Positions 1-8,489 of a stretch of 64,000 bases of DNA are shown here, one piece after another. The notes below the pieces were generated by a model. It made no database searches and was not told where the DNA came from. It worked only from the letters and a program-made list of their open reading frames with translations. The DNA lies in the NCBI GenBank assembly GCA_020639115.1, contig JACKHG010000006.1:1-64000 (forward strand), in the 5' to 3' direction. The first letter of the stretch is position 1, and each line of letters opens with the position of its first letter. The position numbers and the translations under genes are program-made. The stretch is from Phycisphaerales bacterium (GTDB lineage Bacteria; Planctomycetota; Phycisphaerae; UBA1845).

Positions 1-1
1 C

Positions 2-1756
2 ATCGAGATCAACTTCCTCGCGATCGCCGCCACCGACGGACTCGCCGGACTCAGCGCCGGCGCCGGCGTCGATCCCGACTTCCTCGAAAGCGACCTCTCC
101 GCGCTCGGCGCCTGCGGGCCCCAGCCACCCACCGCCTCGGGCGCCAACCTCGTCACTGCCGCGAACGCGGCACTGCTCGTGACGCTGCACGCGAGCGATG
201 ACGGCCTGCCCGATCCGCCCGCGGCGCTTGACTACATCGTCGCGACGCTCCCGGCCCACGCCGCGCTCTTCGATCCCCACGGCGGCGAAATCACCGCGGC
301 GCCGTACACCTTGGCCGCCGGCGGCAACGTCGTGGAGTACGTCCCCGACTACAACTACTACGGCCAGGACAGCTTCGCCTTCAAGGCCGATGACGGCGGC
401 GTCGCCCCCGACGGCGGCGAGTCCAACCAGGCCCTCGTCCAGATCCTCGTCCAGGCCCGCCCGCCGGTGACCACCAGCCTCAACCTCGAGGTTGCGGAAA
501 ACACCACGCAGCCCATTACCCTCCAGGGCACCGACCCCGACGGCGATGTCCTCGACTTCGTCATCACCACGCTGCCCGCTCACGGCGTGCTCGCCGATCC
601 GCAGGCCGGCGCGATCACGGCTGTGCCCTACGTGCTCCCGACCGCGCAGCGCGTGGTCAACTACACGCCGGACCAGGATTACCTCGGCAGCGATCAGTTC
701 ACCTACCACGCCGCGGACGGCATCTTCACCTCGACGCCTTCCACGGTCAGCCTCTTCGTCAAGGCGCCGGCCCCGCAGATCATGACCACGGCACTGCCCG
801 CCGGTCAGGCCCGCATGCCCTACGGACCGCTGCAGCTCGACGTCGACGGCGGCCAACCGCCGCTCGTCTGGTCCATGGTGTCGGAACCGATCTACCAGGA
901 GTCCGACCTCGGCACCTCGCTCTTCGCCGAGACCGGCGTCGCCCAGGGTATCCACGGCGACGACGTCTTCACCTGGTTCGATCTGCCGTTCTCCTTCCCG
1001 TTCTACGGCGTCAACTACGACCGTATCCGCATCTGGACCAACGGCTTCATCGACTTCGGCACCCACTCCGGCAGCTCCTACAGCAACACCACCGCGGTGC
1101 TCATCGCCAACAGGCAGATCGCGCCGCTGTGGGACGACCTCAAGACCACCGCCACCAGCCAGGACATCTTCATCGATGCGTCCCAGCCCGGAGCCTACAC
1201 CGTCCGCTGGGAGGCTGGCCACCACAGCGATGCCACCGCGCTCATCCGCGTCGCCGTCACCCTCTTCGCCGACGGCGCGATCCGCTTCGACTACGGACCG
1301 GGCAATACCCCCGTCACGCCCACCGTGGGTATCTCCAACGGCACCGGCACGCAGTACACCCTCAGCGCGTACAACGGCCTCACCAATCTCGGTGACCTCA
1401 ACTCCGTGCTGTTCAAGGTGCCGCAGGACCTGCCCGAGGGCGTGACCCTGTCCAGCACCGGCATGCTCGAAGGTACGCCCCTGGAATCGGGCACGTTCGA
1501 GCCCGTCTTCCGGGTCACGGACAGCCTCGGCCGCACCGACGAAGTGATGATCCCCCTGCAGGTCGGCCTGCTCCGCTTCGGTGACTGCGACTTCGACGAC
1601 GACGTCGACCTCGTCGACTACGCCGCGCTGCAGCGCTGCTTCACCGGCGCCGACCTCGGACCCGCAGCCAGCGGCTGCGAAATGTTCTACGCCGACCCCG
1701 ACAGCGATATCGACCTCGTCGACTTCGCCGAGTTCTACGGCGTGCTGAACAACTGA
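2..1756 (+). CDS. Modular secreted protein with Ig-like repeats and dockerin-like C-terminus (5' partial)
   Basis: The frame is open from the window edge, so the true start lies upstream; 584 residues are visible. Two tandem cadherin/Big_9-like Ig modules (about residues 60-155 and 158-255) share the pattern TLPAHxxLxDPxxGxITAxPY followed by an aromatic YxPDxxYxGxDxFxxxxxDG. A putative-Ig module begins near residue 262 and resumes near 480 (LPEGVTLSSTGMLEGTP); a roughly 180-residue beta-rich block (FPFYGVNYDRIRIWTNGFIDF) appears inserted within it. The last 60 residues carry two Asp-rich repeats, DCDFDDDVDLVDYAALQ and DPDSDIDLVDFAEF, a dockerin-like calcium-binding tail common in Planctomycetota. 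It is probably exported or on the surface and adhesive or structural; no catalytic domain is visible. Confidence 0.8.
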   Translation: MEINFLAIAATDGLAGLSAGAGVDPDFLESDLSALGACGPQPPTASGANLVTAANAALLVTLHASDDGLPDPPAALDYIVATLPAHAALFDPHGGEITAAPYTLAAGGNVVEYVPDYNYYGQDSFAFKADDGGVAPDGGESNQALVQILVQARPPVTTSLNLEVAENTTQPITLQGTDPDGDVLDFVITTLPAHGVLADPQAGAITAVPYVLPTAQRVVNYTPDQDYLGSDQFTYHAADGIFTSTPSTVSLFVKAPAPQIMTTALPAGQARMPYGPLQLDVDGGQPPLVWSMVSEPIYQESDLGTSLFAETGVAQGIHGDDVFTWFDLPFSFPFYGVNYDRIRIWTNGFIDFGTHSGSSYSNTTAVLIANRQIAPLWDDLKTTATSQDIFIDASQPGAYTVRWEAGHHSDATALIRVAVTLFADGAIRFDYGPGNTPVTPTVGISNGTGTQYTLSAYNGLTNLGDLNSVLFKVPQDLPEGVTLSSTGMLEGTPLESGTFEPVFRVTDSLGRTDEVMIPLQVGLLRFGDCDFDDDVDLVDYAALQRCFTGADLGPAASGCEMFYADPDSDIDLVDFAEFYGVLNN

Positions 1757-1883
1757 TCCCGACGCGGGCGAACGGCGCCCCCAGCCGCCGCCCCCTGTCG
1801 GAAAACACCCACGGCCCGGCGCAGGTCCAAAAAACCCGCGCCGGGCCGCGTTGTTTCAATCCGGCGTCAGTCCCGCGCCGATG

Positions 1884-2495
1884 CTACACCTCCGCCAGCC
1901 CCACCACCCGCGCGCCCGCCGCGGTCATCTCCGCCAGCGCCCGCGCGCAATCGCCACCCTTCAATTCCACGCCGCGCACACCCTCCCGCACCACGCGTAC
2001 CGCAAATCCCAACCGCCGCGCATCCAGCACCGTGAACTTCACGCAGTAGTCCGTCGCCAGCCCTACGACCGTGACCGCCGTGACTCCCGCGCCGCGCAGG
2101 TAACCCTCCAGCCCGGTCGCCGTCACGTGATCGTTCCCGAAAAAACCGCTGTAACTGTCGATCGTCCGCTCCGTGCCCTTGCGCACGACGTGATCAATCC
2201 GCGCCACCTTCAGCCCGTCCGCAAACTCCGCGCCCGCCGTGTCCTGCACGCAGTGATCCGGCCACATGATCTGCTCCGCGCCGTTGATCTCGATCACCTC
2301 GCCCACCGCATGCCCGGGATGCTGACTCGCAAACGAAGCATGATCCGCCGGATGCCAGTCCTGCGTAGCCGCCACCAGCGGCAACCGCGCCATCAGCGCA
2401 TTCGCCACCGGCACCACCGCATCCCCGCCCGGCACCCCCAGCGCACCCCCCGGCAGGAAATCCCTCTGTATGTCTACCAGCAGCAACGCATCCAC
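1884..2495 (-). CDS. pncA: Nicotinamidase (PncA)
   Basis: Cytosolic isochorismatase-fold amidase converting nicotinamide to nicotinate and ammonia for NAD salvage. The catalytic triad is visible: Asp8 in DIQRDF, Lys106 in VVRKG and Cys151 in ATDYCVKF. The metal ligands are Asp46, His48 and His52 in QDWHPADHASF. At 203 residues it has the normal family length. The start codon is GTG at 2495. It lies 67 bases downstream of pncB on the same strand, and the gap is filled by a heptamer repeat array. PncA makes the substrate of PncB, so the pair forms a two-step route from nicotinamide to NaMN. Confidence 0.93.
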   Translation of the reverse strand: MDALLLVDIQRDFLPGGALGVPGGDAVVPVANALMARLPLVAATQDWHPADHASFASQHPGHAVGEVIEINGAEQIMWPDHCVQDTAGAEFADGLKVARIDHVVRKGTERTIDSYSGFFGNDHVTATGLEGYLRGAGVTAVTVVGLATDYCVKFTVLDARRLGFAVRVVREGVRGVELKGGDCARALAEMTAAGARVVGLAEV

Positions 2496-2518
2496 AAGTC
2501 ACCTTCCCGCGCCACTCA

Positions 2519-2567
2519 ATTCGTCATTCGTCATTCGTCATTCATCATTCCGCATTCATCATTCAAT
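2519..2567. repeat. Heptanucleotide repeat array, copy 1
   Basis: Seven 7-base units on the plus strand: ATTCGTC three times, ATTCATC, ATTCCGC, ATTCATC and ATTCAAT. The array sits between pncB and pncA. Its right end overlaps the pncB stop codon (2563-2565), so the repeat starts exactly where translation of pncB ends. Related arrays occur at 26123, 28454, 32084, 40861, 41346 and 60287. Confidence 0.9.
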
Positions 2568-4038
2568 CCTCCCCCAACCCCCGCGCCTCAAGGATCAACC
2601 GCATCTTCAGATCGTGCAGCCCACGCTCCAGCCCCGCCGGGTACGCGTGCGGATTCACGAACCGCTTCACGCCTCCGTGAAAACCCGCGAGCTGCTCCGC
2701 CGTTCGCTTCCGCGACTCCGTCAGCGCCGGCACGTTGTACACGCACTCCCCGCCGCGAAACACCGGCACCAGCACGTCCTCACCCGTCGCGTGCGCGGGA
2801 ATCGCCTTGCGTTTGGTCGGATCGGTCGGATGCACGATCACCGCGGACTCCGGCACCGGGCGCTGCGTGTCGTGGATCATGTCCGCGACGAACCGCCCGT
2901 TCTCCCGGAACCGCCGCACCTGCAGGCACCCCGGCGTCGATATCTTCGCCGTCTGCTCGCTCAGCTTGACCTTGTATTCCCAATCGCGACCCGCGTGCCG
3001 GATCATCGCCAGCTTGTACACCCCGCCGAGCGCCGGGTCGTCGTACGCCGTCACCAGCCGCGTCCCCACACCCCACACCGCGATCCGCGCTCCCTGGTCC
3101 TTCAGACTCGCAATGATGTGCTCGTCCAGATCGTTGCTCGCCAGGATGGCTGCGTCCGCAAAACCCGCTTCGTCCAGCATCTGCCGCGCCTGAATGCTCA
3201 GGTAGGCCAGGTCGCCCGAGTCCAGCCGCACCCCCGCCAGCTCGTGCCCGCGCTGCCGCAGCGCCTTGCCCGCCTCGATCGCCCGCCGCACACCCTCCAG
3301 CGTGTCGTACGTGTCCACCAGGAACACGCAGTTGTTCGGCATCGCCTCGGCGTACGCGCGAAACGCCTCCGCCTCGTCGTCAAACGACATCACCCAACTG
3401 TGCGCGTGGGTTCCCTTCACCGGAATGCCGAACAGCCGGCCCGCCAGCACGTTCGATGTCGCCGCACACCCGCCCAGGAACGCCGCCCGGCTCGCCGCCA
3501 GCGCCCCGTCGATGCCCTGCGCCCGCCGCAACCCGAACTCCAGCACCGCGTCGTCGCCCGCGGCCATGCACACCCGCGCCGCCTTCGTCGCCACCAGGGT
3601 CTGGAAGTTGATCAGGTTGAGCAGGGGGGTCTCGAGAAGCTGGCACTGCAGCAGCGGCCCGCGCACCCGCACCAGCGGCTCGTGGGGAAAAACCACCGTT
3701 CCCTCCGGGACCGCATCGATGTCCCATGCCCACGCGATGCGCTGCAGCGCCTTGAGAAACTCCGGATCGAACAGCCGGCCCCCGTCGTTGCCCTGCAGCG
3801 TCGCGAGGTACGCGGCGTCCTCCGCGTCGAACGCCAGCTCGCGCAGCACGTCCACCACGCAGGCCAGCCCGGCGGCCACCGTGAAACCTCCGGCAAACGG
3901 GTGCTCGCGAAAAAGCAGGTGAAAGACCGCCTCGTCCTCCGCCCGCCCCAGCTTCCAATACCCCTGCGCCATCGTGAGCTGGTACAGATCGGTCAGCAGC
4001 CCCAGGCTCGTGCGGTAAATCTCGTGCGTCAGCCCCAT
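2563..4038 (-). CDS. pncB: Nicotinate phosphoribosyltransferase (PncB)
   Basis: Converts nicotinate and PRPP to nicotinate mononucleotide, the entry step of the Preiss-Handler NAD pathway. At 491 residues it fits the long bacterial/eukaryotic NAPRTase type. Family landmarks are the N-terminal LLTDLYQLTMAQGYWK, the central FGLRRAQGIDGALAASRAAF and GTHAHSWVMSF segments, and VRLDSGDLAYLS with ILASNDLDE, which build the phosphoribosyl pocket. It is the first gene of a pncB-pncA unit. A minus-strand -10-like TATACT lies about 50 bases upstream. It is transcribed away from the DUF433 gene at 4220. Confidence 0.95.
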   Translation of the reverse strand: MGLTHEIYRTSLGLLTDLYQLTMAQGYWKLGRAEDEAVFHLLFREHPFAGGFTVAAGLACVVDVLRELAFDAEDAAYLATLQGNDGGRLFDPEFLKALQRIAWAWDIDAVPEGTVVFPHEPLVRVRGPLLQCQLLETPLLNLINFQTLVATKAARVCMAAGDDAVLEFGLRRAQGIDGALAASRAAFLGGCAATSNVLAGRLFGIPVKGTHAHSWVMSFDDEAEAFRAYAEAMPNNCVFLVDTYDTLEGVRRAIEAGKALRQRGHELAGVRLDSGDLAYLSIQARQMLDEAGFADAAILASNDLDEHIIASLKDQGARIAVWGVGTRLVTAYDDPALGGVYKLAMIRHAGRDWEYKVKLSEQTAKISTPGCLQVRRFRENGRFVADMIHDTQRPVPESAVIVHPTDPTKRKAIPAHATGEDVLVPVFRGGECVYNVPALTESRKRTAEQLAGFHGGVKRFVNPHAYPAGLERGLHDLKMRLILEARGLGED

Positions 4039-4088
4039 CGACGGTCACCTCCCCAGCCGCTCGTGACGGTCCGCGGCCCGGACACCGG

Positions 4089-4094
4089 AGTATA
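4089..4094 (-). promoter_or_regulatory. Putative -10 box for pncB
   Basis: On the minus strand this reads TATACT followed by CCGG, about 50 bases before the pncB start. No convincing -35 hexamer was found. Similar TACACTCCG boxes precede pyrC and the ACR3 gene. Confidence 0.3.
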
Positions 4095-4219
4095 ACGAAA
4101 CTACGCAGCCGGCGGCGAAGGAGTTCCCGCCGGGGCTGGCACAGGTGGAATCCGGACGCAGGATCGCGGATAATCCTCGGGGCGTCTGACCACGCCCGGA
4201 CTGGCAGAGAGGATTGCAT

Positions 4220-4447
4220 GTGAACAGTAACGACGCGTGGCGCACGAGGATTGTCTGCGAGCCACAACTGCACCATGGTGAGCCGTGCATTCGCGGCACG
4301 CGCATCGCCGTTTCGGTGCTCGTCGCCAGCCTCGCCGACCTGTCGATCGAAGAGCTGCTGCGCGAATATCCCCAGTTGTCGCGTGAGGATATCCAAGCCG
4401 CTTTGTACTACGCCGCGGAAGCGGCCCACAGCACGCCGGTGGCCTGA
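4220..4447 (+). CDS. DUF433 family antitoxin-like protein
   Basis: Small (75-residue) winged-helix-like protein of the DUF433 family, typically the DNA-binding antitoxin partner of a DUF5615 PIN-like nuclease. Diagnostic core: CIRGTRIAVSVLVASLADLS, then EELLREYPQLSREDIQAALYYAA. I chose GTG at 4220 because AGAGAGGA at 4206-4213 lies at proper spacing; an upstream TTG at 4214 would abut that ribosome site. The downstream reading frame (4449) looks like only the first part of a toxin, so this may be an orphan antitoxin. Confidence 0.85.
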   Translation: MNSNDAWRTRIVCEPQLHHGEPCIRGTRIAVSVLVASLADLSIEELLREYPQLSREDIQAALYYAAEAAHSTPVA

Positions 4448-4448
4448 G

Positions 4449-4532
4449 ATGAGCGTTGCCATCAAACTCGACGAGGACCTGCGCGTCCGACGCGACGGCG
4501 CACGTACGGAGAGAAAACACCAGCGCCCATGA
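4449..4532 (+). pseudogene. Truncated remnant of a DUF5615-type toxin (27 codons)
   Basis: The frame opens with MSVAIKLDEDL, which resembles the extreme N-terminus of DUF5615 PIN-like toxins that normally follow DUF433 antitoxins. After about 12 residues it becomes an unrelated Arg-rich run and stops at 4530-4532, overlapping the ATG of the next gene. A deletion that joined the toxin start to the region before the permease gene would explain this. The identification rests on a very short match plus gene order. Confidence 0.4.
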
Positions 4533-5285
4533 ACCTTCTCGCCATGTTCATCATCGGCTTGCTCGGCAGCGGCCACTGCGTCGGCATGTGCGGCGGGTTC
4601 GCCATGACCATCGGCACCGTCCCGCTCCGCGTGCCCGGCGAACGCCCGCCGATCCTCCCCGCGCTGCTGCGCCAGATGATCTACAGCGGCGGCCGGCTTT
4701 TTACCTACGGATTCCTCGGCGCCGTCGCCGGTCTGCTCGGCGCGCGCCTCGCCCGTCTCGACCTTCCGCTCGTCGGCGGCCAGCAGATCCTCGCGGTCGT
4801 CGCCGGCCTGCTCATGGTCTACATCGGGCTCAACACGCTCGGCCTGCTGCGTTTTCGGTGGCTGCAAGGCGGGGCGTAGAATCCGCGGCGGCATGTACCG
4901 GAAAGCGGTGGGGGGTGGCTTCTTCGTCGATGCTCGCGCAGTTCATCAACACGCGCGGTCCGTTGCCGTTTCTGCTCGCCGGCGTGCTCACCGGTTTCTG
5001 CCCTGCGGCCTCGTCTACGTCGCCCTCGCGAAGGTCGCAGTGCACCGACCCTCTCCGGCTGGTTTCGCCATGATCGCCTTCGGTCTCGGCACGGTGCCCG
5101 CGATGGTCGCGATCGGCTGCGGCGGCACGCTGCTCGGCGTGAAGTTCGCACCTGCGTCCTCCCCAGCTCGCCGCCTGTTTCGTCATCCTCCCCGGCGGCG
5201 TCACCATCTACCGCGGAATCCCCTTCGAAAAGAGCTGCTGCGCCAACCGGCCAGCCCATACCCAACCCACGAGCCGCACCCGTAA
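4529..5285 (+). pseudogene. Frameshifted TauE/SafE (UreH_2-like) membrane transporter
   Basis: The N-terminal part (4529-4879) reads MNLLAMFIIGLLGSGHCVGM then CGGFAMTIG, the hallmark of the sulfite exporter TauE/SafE and urease-accessory-like membrane family. Homologous sequence then continues in other frames: ASSSMLAQFINTRGPLPFLL in frame 1 (about 4920-5000), LPCGLVYVALAKVAVH and GFAMIAFGLGTVPAM in frame 3 (about 5000-5150), and an ending GVTIYRGIPFEKSCCANRP in frame 1 again (about 5190-5260). At least three frame changes are needed to restore a 230-240-residue protein. Either it is a decaying gene or the assembly contains several indels; neighbouring genes are intact, favouring real decay. 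Confidence 0.75.
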
Positions 5286-5295
5286 GGAAGCGGAC
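5271..5295 (+). repeat. 25-base dispersed repeat, copy 1
   Basis: The stretch reads GAGCCGCACCCGTAAGGAAG followed by CGGAC. It matches 40815-40839 at 24 of 25 positions. This copy lies at the degraded end of the TauE/SafE pseudogene; the other lies 19 bases after the rho stop codon. Confidence 0.7.
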
Positions 5296-5442
5296 CCCGG
5301 GCGGCCGCCCGCAAAGACGATCCCGCCGTGCCGCCCGCCGGCAAACTATTCTTGTAAGAACCACCCCGACCGCGCCAAAACCAGTGAGGTGGGGGCCGCG
5401 CCTTCGTAGTCTGACTTCGGGGACAGGGCACGTTGCCGGAGC

Positions 5443-6222
5443 GTGGTCATGCGCGGAAAAAGTCTGCAGCTTCCGACGGTACGCGCCGAGTCGGGCGGCA
5501 CGCATGCCTGCGCGCACCATTTTCATCGCTACATCAGCTACGCCGACGAACCGGAGTTCTCGCCTACGTTCCGTATCTACCTGAGCGGCTGCAACTTCCG
5601 CTGTTCCTTCTGTAACGTGGCCCCGACCTGCTTCGACCGATGGAGTGGCTCTCCCGCCGACGCCACGATCCTCGCCCGCGAGTGCGGGGCGGCGCTCGAC
5701 ACCGGAGCGCGTTTTGTCAACCTCCTCGGCGGCGAGCCGAGTCTGCATCTGCCGTTTATTCTGCAACTGGCTGCCGCTGCACGCCGGCCGTTGCCGCTCA
5801 TCCTGAATTCCAACGGCTCGTTTTCCCCCAGTACGCGCTCCGCCCTCCGTGGCGTCATTCATACCTGGATCGTCGATCTGAAATTCGGTAATGACGACTG
5901 CGCTCGGCGGGTTGCCCGCGTGCCCGCGTACCTCGCGACCGTGACCTCCAATCTGCTCGCGCTGCACGCGGATCAGCGCCTCCACGTCCGCCACCTGCTG
6001 ATGCCGGGGCACCGCACGTGCTGCTTCGAGCCCGTCGTCAACTGGCTCGTGCAACACATCCCGGGCGCCCGGTTTCACCTGATGACCGCCTATGTGCCGC
6101 AGTGGCGAGCGCTGACCGATCCGGTCCTCGGCAGACTCAACCCGCGCGCCGACATCCGTCGCGCCTGTGCCTATCTCGCCGCCGCCAACCTCGACTGGAG
6201 CACCGATGTCCAAGCCGCATGA
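5443..6222 (+). CDS. Radical SAM protein, PflA-like
   Basis: A 259-residue radical SAM enzyme. The iron-sulfur motif is YLSGCNFRCSFCNVAP (Cx3Cx2C), followed by the SAM-binding GGEPSLH segment and a barrel strand ILNSNGSF. The layout resembles pyruvate-formate-lyase activating enzymes and the PflA-like radical SAM proteins found in AmmeMemoRadiSam systems. GTG at 5443 and ATG at 5449 are both possible starts; no clear ribosome site separates them. It is the first gene of a compact co-directional block ending at 11588: its last 17 bases overlap the next gene. Substrate unknown; a role in activating or maturing a partner in this operon is inference. Confidence 0.85.
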   Translation: MVMRGKSLQLPTVRAESGGTHACAHHFHRYISYADEPEFSPTFRIYLSGCNFRCSFCNVAPTCFDRWSGSPADATILARECGAALDTGARFVNLLGGEPSLHLPFILQLAAAARRPLPLILNSNGSFSPSTRSALRGVIHTWIVDLKFGNDDCARRVARVPAYLATVTSNLLALHADQRLHVRHLLMPGHRTCCFEPVVNWLVQHIPGARFHLMTAYVPQWRALTDPVLGRLNPRADIRRACAYLAAANLDWSTDVQAA

Positions 6223-6418
6223 CCATCCCATCGCGCTCGCGCCCCATACCGCGATCATCACCATCGGCGTCGATGGCCGGCTGTACTTCCAGTACGTCAC
6301 TGCAGAACTCCTCGCCGTCGCCGCCACGGTCTGTCCGCAGGATCCGGCGCTGCGCGCGCGGCAGCCCCGCCATCTTTTGCAGGGAGAGCCCCATGAGCGT
6401 GTCCCAGGAAACGCGTAA
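6206..6418 (+). CDS. Small hypothetical protein in the AAA/radical SAM operon
   Basis: A 70-residue reading frame beginning MSKPHDHPIALAPHTAIITI. It starts 17 bases before the end of the radical SAM gene and ends 26 bases inside the AAA ATPase gene, an overlap pattern typical of translational coupling. The middle (IGVDGRLYFQYVTAELLAVA) could form a beta hairpin and helix; the last 20 residues, where it overlaps the next gene, look arbitrary. No family recognised, and it could be a fortuitous frame. Confidence 0.45.
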   Translation: MSKPHDHPIALAPHTAIITIGVDGRLYFQYVTAELLAVAATVCPQDPALRARQPRHLLQGEPHERVPGNA

Positions 6419-7982
6419 GCCGCAGCGACGCAACCGAGGCCGCGACGAGCTGGAAGTGCTCATCCGTGCGCGCTATCCGATCGTCTACGTGATCTCCTGG
6501 GAGGAGGGTCGCGTCGAACAGCATCTGCGCGAAATCGCCTCCCGGCGCAGCAAGGAACTGCATTGCTGGTCGGTGACGACCGGACTCCAGAAATCCGGAT
6601 CGCCCCGGCAGGCGCGTTCCAAGGGCCTGGCGGACCCGGTCGAAGCTCTTGATGTCGTGATCGAGCACAAGGAACCGGCCCTCTACCTCTTCAAGGACTT
6701 CCATCCGTTCATGCGCGCCCGCGAGGGCAACGCCGCAGTCATCCGCAAGCTTCGCGAGGTGGCGATGTCGCTCAGTGACAGCTACAAGTCGCTGATCATC
6801 ACGTCACCGCTGCTCGATATCGCGCCGGAGCTCGAAAAGGACGTCACCGTCCTCGACTACCCGCTGCCGGACACGGACGACTTCGCCGAACTGCTCCAGC
6901 GCATCTGTCGGGACGTCGCCGACAATCCCAAGGTCACCGTCGCGCTCGCCGACCAGGATCGGGAAAAGCTTATTCAGGCCGCACTCGGCCTGACCCTGCA
7001 GGAAGCCGAGAACGTCTTCGCCAAGACCATCGTTCAGGACGGTCGCCTCGATGCCGGAGACGTCTCCGTCGTCTTCTCGGAAAAACAGCAGATCATCCGC
7101 AAGAGCGGCCTGCTGGAATACTACGCCTCGGCGACCGACATGGGTGACGTGGGCGGACTCGATCATCTCAAGGAATGGCTCGACAAACGCGCCCACGCGT
7201 TCACGGACCGCGCCCGCCGTTTCGGCCTGCCGGCACCGAAGGGCGTACTCCTGCTGGGCGTGCAGGGCTGCGGCAAGAGCCTCTGCGCCAAGGCCGTCGC
7301 ACGCATGTGGAACATGCCCCTGCTGCGCTTCGACATGGGCCGCATGTTCGCCAGCCTCGTAGGCTCCTCCGAGGAGAACATCCGCCGCGCCATCAGCGTT
7401 GCGGAGAGCATCGCCCCGGTCGTCCTCTGGGCCGACGAAATCGACAAGGCCTTCGCCGGCTCACAGGGGTCCGCCAACACCGACGGCGGTACGACGGCGC
7501 GCGTGATGAGCACCTTTCTCACCTGGCTCAGCGAAAAGCAGAAGCCCGTTTTCGTCCTCGCCACCGCCAACAACATCACCCAGCTCCCCCCCGAACTGCT
7601 GCGCAAGGGCCGGCTCGACGAGATCTTCTTCGTCGATCTGCCCAACGCGGACGAACGCGTGCAGGTCTTCACGATCCACCTGCGCAAACGCCGCCGCGAC
7701 CCGGCGAAGTTCGACCTCGCCCAGCTCGCCGCAGCCGCCGAGGGTTTCAGCGGGGCCGAGATCGAAGAGGCCGTCATCAGCGCCCTCTACGACGTCTTCT
7801 ACCTGGACAAGGAGCTGGAAACGTCGGACCTGCTCAAAAGTGTCAAGGAAACCGTGCCCCTCTCCAAAACCATGCATGAGGGGATCGCGTCGCTGCGCGC
7901 CTGGGCCGATGGCCGGGCCCGCTACGCCTCGCGCCGCGATGACGAAGAGGCGCGGCGCAAGAGCCGCAAACTGGAAATGTAG
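6393..7982 (+). CDS. AAA+ ATPase, Ycf46-like
   Basis: A 529-residue cytosolic AAA+ ATPase. The first 240 residues are the Ycf46-type N-terminal domain (LEVLIRARYPIVYVISWEEG is its signature start). The AAA core follows: Walker A GVQGCGKS near residue 287, Walker B VVLWADEID near 347, sensor-1 ATANN near 390, arginine finger region RKGRLDEIFF near 410, and a lid with FSGAEIEEAVISALYD. ATG 6393 is preceded by AGGGAG. Ycf46 is conserved in cyanobacteria and plastids and linked there to photosynthetic regulation, but its biochemical target is unknown. Here it precedes DUF1257-like and DUF2997 genes, a combination also common in cyanobacteria. Confidence 0.9.
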   Translation: MSVSQETRKPQRRNRGRDELEVLIRARYPIVYVISWEEGRVEQHLREIASRRSKELHCWSVTTGLQKSGSPRQARSKGLADPVEALDVVIEHKEPALYLFKDFHPFMRAREGNAAVIRKLREVAMSLSDSYKSLIITSPLLDIAPELEKDVTVLDYPLPDTDDFAELLQRICRDVADNPKVTVALADQDREKLIQAALGLTLQEAENVFAKTIVQDGRLDAGDVSVVFSEKQQIIRKSGLLEYYASATDMGDVGGLDHLKEWLDKRAHAFTDRARRFGLPAPKGVLLLGVQGCGKSLCAKAVARMWNMPLLRFDMGRMFASLVGSSEENIRRAISVAESIAPVVLWADEIDKAFAGSQGSANTDGGTTARVMSTFLTWLSEKQKPVFVLATANNITQLPPELLRKGRLDEIFFVDLPNADERVQVFTIHLRKRRRDPAKFDLAQLAAAAEGFSGAEIEEAVISALYDVFYLDKELETSDLLKSVKETVPLSKTMHEGIASLRAWADGRARYASRRDDEEARRKSRKLEM

Positions 7983-8009
7983 TCCGCTGTGCAGACAAGG
8001 AGCGCAACC

Positions 8010-8462
8010 ATGGGAGCCGTGCTCGTGTTGACCCCACTCGTCGTGGCCAGTTGGCCCGCCATCTCCGCCGCGGTCTTCGGCGCCGCCGCCGCCATGGGCT
8101 TCTCCGTCGCCGGCCCGCTCGAATCATCCCAAAATCAGCCGCGCCGGACCAATTCGGTCGAGACCGAAATCGAGGACAGCTCCGTCGTCGCGGAGGAACT
8201 CCAGCGGGGGACGCAAATCGCGCTGGAAAAGGACGGCGTGCACATCGCCTTCGGCCAGGACGACCGCGGGGCCTGCACCGTCTGCGTCACCGGCGACCGC
8301 CCGCAGCGCGAACTCCGCGCCATCGGCGAGGACGTCGCCGGCCGCGTCGTCCAGCAGTTCGCGTATCACCGGCTCATGACCGAACTGAAGCAGCGCAATT
8401 ACTCAATCGTGGACGAACAAGTCATGCAGGATGATTCGATCCAGGTCCGCGTCCGGCTCTGA
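8010..8462 (+). CDS. DUF1257/Ycf35-like protein with hydrophobic N-terminus
   Basis: A 150-residue protein. The start ATG at 8010 is set by AAGGAG at 7997-8002; an upstream in-frame GTG lacks a ribosome site. The first 30 residues are hydrophobic (VLVLTPLVVASWPAISAAVF) and may anchor it in the membrane, which is unusual for this family. The C-terminal 40 residues (VQQFAYHRLMTELKQRNYSI then VDEQVMQDDSIQVRVRL) resemble the end of DUF1257/Ycf35 proteins. The assignment rests on that C-terminus plus its position between a Ycf46-like ATPase and a DUF2997 protein. It lies 27 bases after the ATPase gene and 27 before the next. Confidence 0.6.
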   Translation: MGAVLVLTPLVVASWPAISAAVFGAAAAMGFSVAGPLESSQNQPRRTNSVETEIEDSSVVAEELQRGTQIALEKDGVHIAFGQDDRGACTVCVTGDRPQRELRAIGEDVAGRVVQQFAYHRLMTELKQRNYSIVDEQVMQDDSIQVRVRL

Positions 8463-8489
8463 CGCCGCCGCGTGCAGGAGACCAGCACC

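Noticed and set aside
2519..2567. Heptamer arrays as CRISPR
   Set aside because: Units are 7 bases with no spacers, and no cas gene is present.
2470..4095. Long open frames opposite pncB and many other genes, up to several hundred codons
   Set aside because: They are Arg/Pro/His-rich mirror frames expected in GC-rich DNA and lack family motifs; the opposite strand encodes recognised proteins.
4045..4219. Riboswitch upstream of pncB (NAD-type)
   Set aside because: The minus-strand leader is only about 50 bases from the putative -10 and shows no recognisable conserved structure.
5443..6222. Radical SAM protein as the third partner of the AMMECR1 protein at 37330
   Set aside because: The fold type fits, but the genes are 31 kb apart, no Memo homologue was seen, and the radical SAM gene is overlapped with the AAA block.
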